The position numbers and the translations under genes are program-made. From assembly GCA_037975125.1 (NCBI GenBank), contig JAJQOW010000014.1:23769914-23833913 (forward strand): a stretch of 64,000 nt of DNA, written 5' to 3'. Positions 58,436 to 64,000 of the stretch are shown here, piece by piece; position 1 is the stretch's first letter, and each line of letters begins with the position of its first letter. Below the pieces are notes generated by a model. That model searched no databases, had not been told where the DNA came from, and saw nothing but the letters and a program-made list of their open reading frames with translations. This DNA comes from Latrodectus hesperus. Taxonomy: Eukaryota; Arthropoda; Arachnida; Araneae; Theridiidae.

Positions 58436-61276
58436 AGCACAATCTAAGTAGTTGAAATATAATACACAACATCTATAATATAAAACTAAAGTTATTTATA
58501 TTTTAAGAGTAATATACTTCATAGGTAGTATTTTTAAGCAATAATTTGTTTAAAGAAGGGAAAACAATTATTAATTATAAAATATTATATTTGAAATTAA
58601 TCTGGAAATATATATATATAATTTTTAATTATTTAAAAAAAGATTGTATATATACAAAACATTTCAAGAAATTTTTTAAATTATTGAAGCTTTAAATTTA
58701 AAAATTATACATGAATTACTTATGAAAGAGTATAATTTTACTCTTTAACAAATAAATAAAAGTATTTAATTCACATATTTTTATTTCAATTGCAATGTTT
58801 AGCCCATGCAACTAAATTAAAATATTTTTCTAAAATAGAACTTAAAAAGTAAAATTTATACAATAAATAAAATCTACAAAACAAATTTTATATTTTCTTT
58901 AACTACTTAAAAAACAAGTCGTTTTTAGAATAACTGGTAAAAAATAATTGAGTTTGCCATCTATGTTAAATAAGTTTAATAATAATCTTGCCTATCTATT
59001 TTTACTGAAATGGATCTCAGATGGACATTAAAAACAAAATAACGTAAAATACAAGATTGCCCATGTGAGAGACATGGACGTGTGCAAATTTTCTGGTAAC
59101 TTTTGTCCATGTCAGACATGGGCAAATGCATTAAGGGGTTTAAAAAGTTTTTAGCTTAAAACGATTCTGTTTATAAAGTATAGAAACCAAGATCTCTATC
59201 ACAATGATAAATTAGTATTTTCAGGAAGCCATAATGATGTGCAAATTACATAAATTTATAATATAAATTATTAATTAAATTAAAAATAACATTTTAACAT
59301 TTAAAATAATATATTCACTTTAATTAATAATAACATTTTAACATATAAAATAATATATTCACTTATAATTTAAAAAACAATCAAGCCAAAGCCCTGCTTT
59401 CTTTGAATAAATTTTCCTTATTATATATACTGCTATAAATGTTCTAGAAAAAATTATTTTAAATAGTGGACAAGAATTCATAAAATTCTTAAAGGTTAAG
59501 TAACAATTAGTACAATAGTTAGCAAAAAGTAACAAAGTAACAATGACATTAAATTCAGTAATAAAAGTGAATAACATATAATAGTATTAAAAATTTGCAA
59601 TGCAATAAAAAGAAAAATTAAATCATCAAAATTTAAGGAATACTATCCAAAACATATCAAATTTTGCAATATATATGAATATTAGATTAAACTAATTGAA
59701 TTTCAAAATATTTTACATTATTATTAGATCAAATTACATTTCAAATAAAGAGTTTTGTTTACTTTAATAAATAAATCACTTATTTTTAAAAAGAAATTAA
59801 ATAGAGAAACTTGTAAATATATAAAAATTGACCACTGAAAATCCTTTTTTGCTTATACAATGTAACAATTGCAATGGTGGATTTTGTTCAGAAAATTAGT
59901 AATAAATCTCATGATTTTAAAACCTTAAGATTAAAAACCCTTAATTAAATTTATCTAAACAAAACCCTAAGTAAATAATTTTACATCAAATAAAAAAGTA
60001 GCTTCTTATTAAGCATATATTGCATTCAATAAAACAGGGAAAAAAAGAACATAAAATTATTTTAATGTTAAGATAATAATTTGTATCATTACAATTTCAA
60101 ACCAGCTTGCAAATATTAGAAATAAATATCACAGAACACACACACAAAAAACAAAAATACATTAAAAATATGAAATACTTTAAATGCCTTAAATATGAAG
60201 AAATATAATATGAAAAAAGTTAAAAACAGTTTGTTGTTGAAAAATATTTAAAAATGTAAAAAATAATTTAAAAAACTACTGAAAAAATTTTAATTTATAA
60301 GGAAACACATAATCAAGATAGTACTGAAGATCATTAGTGCCTAAATATTAGCGAAATGAAAAATGGACCATGAATAAGTAAATAAACCCAATATGTGTAT
60401 GCAGGGGATAAGATATATAGAATCATATCAGAATTCAAAATGAATCAAATTACTAGAGCCTAATATTGAAAGTAATAACAATATTTAGTGCATCCAAAAT
60501 TAGTTAAGTAACTCCAGGGCATTATGATGGTATAAAAGACAATAAAAAATAACCTTGGACAAACATCAATATGCATGAAAATATTCAGTGAAGTGAACCA
60601 TATGGTGATAGAAGAGAATTAAGATGAAAAATGGTGAATTAACTGGAAAAAACATGTTAGCTAGTACTATTAGACAAAAACAGGTACAAGGTTTCCTTCT
60701 CAAACCACTTATCACACAACAAAATGCTGCTTAGAGAAGAAACAAGGGAGTTACCACTGTGGAGATTTGTCACACATGGTTAGTCACATCTATCGATCTA
60801 ATCAAATTCATGTCCCACACTTAGTATGCATACTGTTTCATGCTATGGACATTAGTGGAGTTTTATCATGATATATGCAACTACTATAGAATTAATCTGC
60901 GAGAAATAGCTTTATATTGCAGGCTCATATCACTAGAAACCCATTTTAAAGGACTGGTTCATAATGCTAAATTTATTCCCTGATTGTACTGCAATAGTTC
61001 AAAATGAAGAAATTACAGTTCATACAGGTAACATCATGCAGAACATTTTACTGAGCAACCATATAAATTAACATAAATATATTCTTACTAGGTTGACTTA
61101 CTAAATAATTTGAGTGACATTTTAAATTTAAATGTTTCACATTCAAGGAAGAAAAGATGTAATTTTTTTGAAAACTATGCTAACTATGAAATTTCTGCAC
61201 TCCAAAGAGATTGGGAATAATTCTACATGCCCAATTATTTCCATACAGAATTATTCCCTGAATGGGGATAATTCTG

Positions 61277-61324
61277 TATACAATCAAGATTAATAACAGC
61301 TTACAAATTAATCTTGATTGTATA
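61277..61324. repeat. Perfect 18-bp inverted repeat, 12-nt loop
   Basis: Arms 61277-61294 and 61307-61324 ('tacaatcaagattaat' and complement). A further pair 'gggaataattct' / 'agaattattccc' lies just upstream at about 61213-61258. Confidence 0.93.
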
Positions 61325-61412
61325 ATTTTTCCTGGAAATATCTATATTTTTGTCAACTTTCTGTATATGAAATAATGAGCAAAAAACTTTTGATGTAAGC
61401 ATTTATATTAAT

Positions 61413-61464
61413 TTTTATGTAAATTATTAAAAACAAATGAAACTTTCTAATAATTTACATAAAA
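61413..61464. repeat. Perfect 17-bp inverted repeat, 18-nt loop
   Basis: Arms 'ttttatgtaaattatta' and 'taataatttacataaaa'. Confidence 0.9.
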
Positions 61465-62749
61465 TTTATTATTATTAAAAACATAATGTTCTTAATAATT
61501 TGCATTATTAACAAATATATATATATCAATGCTTTTGTTTTTATAGAAAACTCTTTTGGTTTAAAAAAACCCACTAAAAATCCAATTAATCAAAATATTT
61601 GGTTTTAATCAGACAAAAAAACAAATTAACTAAAATGTAAATTTTAAACAGTTGCTTCAAAGAATTTAATAAATTAACTAATAATATAATTAATTTAATA
61701 ATAAAATAAAAACATAAAAATATTTTATTTTGAGCACATCTATCATGAAAAACAAAGCTTTAAAATTTTTAAAAGTTTTAAAGTACATATTTCTTAAATA
61801 AGAACTAAGAAATAGAAAGAAAAGCTAGTAAATATCATTTATATTTCAGGTAAAAATAAGTTTTAAAAATAAAACCCTGTTAAGAATTTGCTTGCTTTCT
61901 GGAAAAATAATTACAAATGCAAAAATATAGACAATCCATTTCTAACAGATATTTCATGATGAATCGTTAAACACGTTGCACACACAAAATGTACTGTTCA
62001 ATGGACCTCAATGTTGGAGTAAGTTTCTATCTGACACAGCATTTTTTTCTCACACTACGCAGCAACAGTTCAAATAATCTGAATGAATTTCTTATAGTTG
62101 GAAATCATGGAACTCAATTATAAGCTATGCTAGCTTTGTTCTTCTTCCGCAATGATGCCATCTCTGGCAGGACAAGTGTAGCTTTCTTACTGAAAGCCTA
62201 ATATAGATTAATTTAAAAAAAATTTGGGAATTAATTTGAGATCTACATGCATCAAACTCATCAAGCACAGTTTCAAATATTAGTAGGAATTCCTTAAATG
62301 CAAAGAATAAAAATATCATTTATTGTAACAATAAAATATTTCATGTAAGAAATAAAAAATAAAACAAATTGTTTGAATGTTTTGAACATGTTATTAATTT
62401 ATTTCAACTAAGCATCCACATATACTTTTTGATTGAAATATAAATATATTATTAATATTATAAAGCCGTAATAAACATATAAAATGATATTTTAAATCTG
62501 TAACTTATTCAAAAATTCTAGGGAATTATATATAATCCTTTTTCTATAAATTAATAAATGACACTTGATTAAAAAACTCTTAACATTAACACCTGTTGGA
62601 TTCCTTATAGGTTTGAAAAAACTATTCATTTTTATTTCAATCAACCAAAATAATAATATTTCTAGTAATACATTCTAATGAGCGCAGCAGACTTTGTTTT
62701 CAATCAAGGTGCATGCACATAAGATAGGTGCACACAGTAGGTTTGATTT

Positions 62750-62850
62750 GTTACTCATTGAACATTTGTTGCATATAAAGGCTAATTAGATCAGGTACTA
62801 AAGTTTAAATTAGATTCTGAACCACTACAAACATCCCTGATAGAGAAAAA
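62750..62850 (-). repeat. SINE family E (copy 4, decayed)
   Basis: 'ggctaattagatcaggtac' and 'ctgaaccactacaaacatcc' match the body of the copies at 19430-19760; the head is lost. Confidence 0.6.
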
Positions 62851-64000
62851 AAAAAAACTATTGAAACCAAAGCCAGAGAACAAAACATATGACTTCCAGT
62901 TCAGCAAATATCAATAATAAATATAAATTAAGAGAACAAATACATTTAATATAGAAAAAAATTTTTTTAAAAATTGAAAATCAAACTAATTTTTTAAATC
63001 AAATATTGTTTTATTTCTTCATTATTATTCTCATTATTACTACTGCCTTTTAGCTTATTTTAACCGCATGGATAATTTGACCGAAATCACACTGAGGCCA
63101 CAAGATTAAATAAAATAAAGCGATATTATGATTAAGTAGTAAAATAAATGAGTAATTATGAGAAATAGAATGATGCATATTTATTAAATTTATATCACAT
63201 GCCTTTTCAGTTATATTTTGTGTAACAAAAGGAATATTTTCTCACTATGTCTCAGGAATACTCTCTTTGTCTTTTGCTTTACAATGAAAATGAAATTTTT
63301 AAAATCAAGAATGAATTTTAGAATCCTTAAACTACATTCTATTCTAAGTCCTTTGCTATGAAGAAGACTGCTGTCTTTGAGATAAAAATATTTTTATCAA
63401 CTAAAAAAAGTGAAGGCAATTAAAAAAGATCTTTAACATTGCTGATAACTTTGTAGATCAAAGTAATTAGTATATGAAATTGTGTTGCACAGATTTAAAG
63501 TTCATTGACTTTTGCAGAATTTGAATTGATATATTCAATATTAACTTAAACAATGAAATTTTATTTAAATGAGCTTAAATAACTAGTTTCTTTAATGAAC
63601 TATTATTTAGATTTATTTAAATATATTGTTTTTTAAACTGTAAAAAATTTCACTTTAGATGCAACAGATGGTAACTATTTCCCTTTTATAATCCCATATG
63701 CAAGTTTAATTCTTTTTTTCTTTTTTTATACAAAATTAACATTTTTAAAATGTTAAAACATATATTTCATTTTGAATGTTTTTCAAACACTTGACTTTTA
63801 ATAATTTTATATCCAAATATTTAAAGGGTTGGCATTTCTTTTAAATGAGAGCTTGCACATCTTTATAAATATTTTATCTTTTCATAGTTTTATTTAAAAT
63901 AATTATATCAGAAAATTATTTTCTTTAAAAATATGCAAAAGGATTTTTTAAAGATTATAATCACAAAAATGCTTAATTTACTTTAAGAAATACTATACTA
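62851..64000. other. AT-rich intron to the window edge
   Basis: No exon, repeat family or RNA recognised. The constant exons of the zinc-finger locus are expected further on. Confidence 0.45.

Larger units (their letters stand above)
58076..62749. other. AT-rich intron
   Basis: A degraded tRNA-like SINE head may lie at 58370-58435 on the minus strand. Two copies of a 38-bp unit are tandem at 59284-59366 ('aataacattttaacat' ... 'aatatattcactt'). Two perfect hairpins lie at 61277-61324 and 61413-61464. 60660-61040 is somewhat less AT-rich and could be an old transposon relic (PLITQQNAA, compare Tc1 PLlT..hR.ar), not firm enough to call. Confidence 0.45.

Noticed and set aside
62125..62319. Minus-strand 64-codon frame ending CQRWHHCGRRTKLA as another terminal exon
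   Set aside because: No acceptor of the TTTCAG-G type in phase and no finger or BEN pattern.

Overview
The window is an AT-rich, repeat-laden stretch of an animal nuclear genome. Spliced genes with long introns, a type-2 chitin-binding (CBM14) protein, tRNA-derived SINEs, mariner/Tc1/pogo/hAT DNA transposons and a multi-exon C2H2 zinc-finger locus point to an arthropod. A chelicerate, probably a spider, fits best; that last step is inference from overall character, not from a diagnostic sequence.

Left part (about 1-23,000, + strand): one secreted cuticle-type gene runs through it. I reconstruct four coding exons (3032-3062, 9464-9498, 15377-18222, 22705-22878) whose splice phases agree. The product has a signal peptide, a very long Asn/Gln/His/Ser-rich region with a repeat of about 70 residues, and one C-terminal chitin-binding domain split by the last intron (CPAP1-like layout). 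Exon 3 carries three reading-frame breaks within 350 bp. The introns are packed with mobile elements: two internally deleted mariners with the same deletion, a LINE tail fragment, a Tc1 transposase fragment, a pogo/Tigger-like element with a Tc1 element nested in it, a TA-flanked MITE, and several SINE families, some sharing one 3' tail.

Middle gap (22,879-25,600): the two genes converge tail to tail. The gap holds a perfect 28-bp hairpin and a non-autonomous hAT element with an 8-bp target duplication.

Right part (about 25,600-64,000, - strand): an array of alternative terminal exons that looks like a lola/mod(mdg4)-type locus. Five intact exons each encode three C2H2-type fingers and one encodes a BEN domain. 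All six begin after a TTTCAG acceptor with two bases completing a Gly codon if the shared upstream exon ends in G. Three zinc-finger exons are exactly 287 nt. Two truncated finger exons mark a tandem segmental duplication (blocks P and Q) that is multiplying and losing exons. The constant (presumably BTB) exons would lie beyond base 64,000 and were not seen. The rest is AT-rich intron with old Tc1 relics, SINE pieces and microsatellites.

The observation most worth following is this terminal-exon array: a single upstream exon apparently able to choose between zinc-finger and BEN DNA-binding ends, with visible birth and death of exons.
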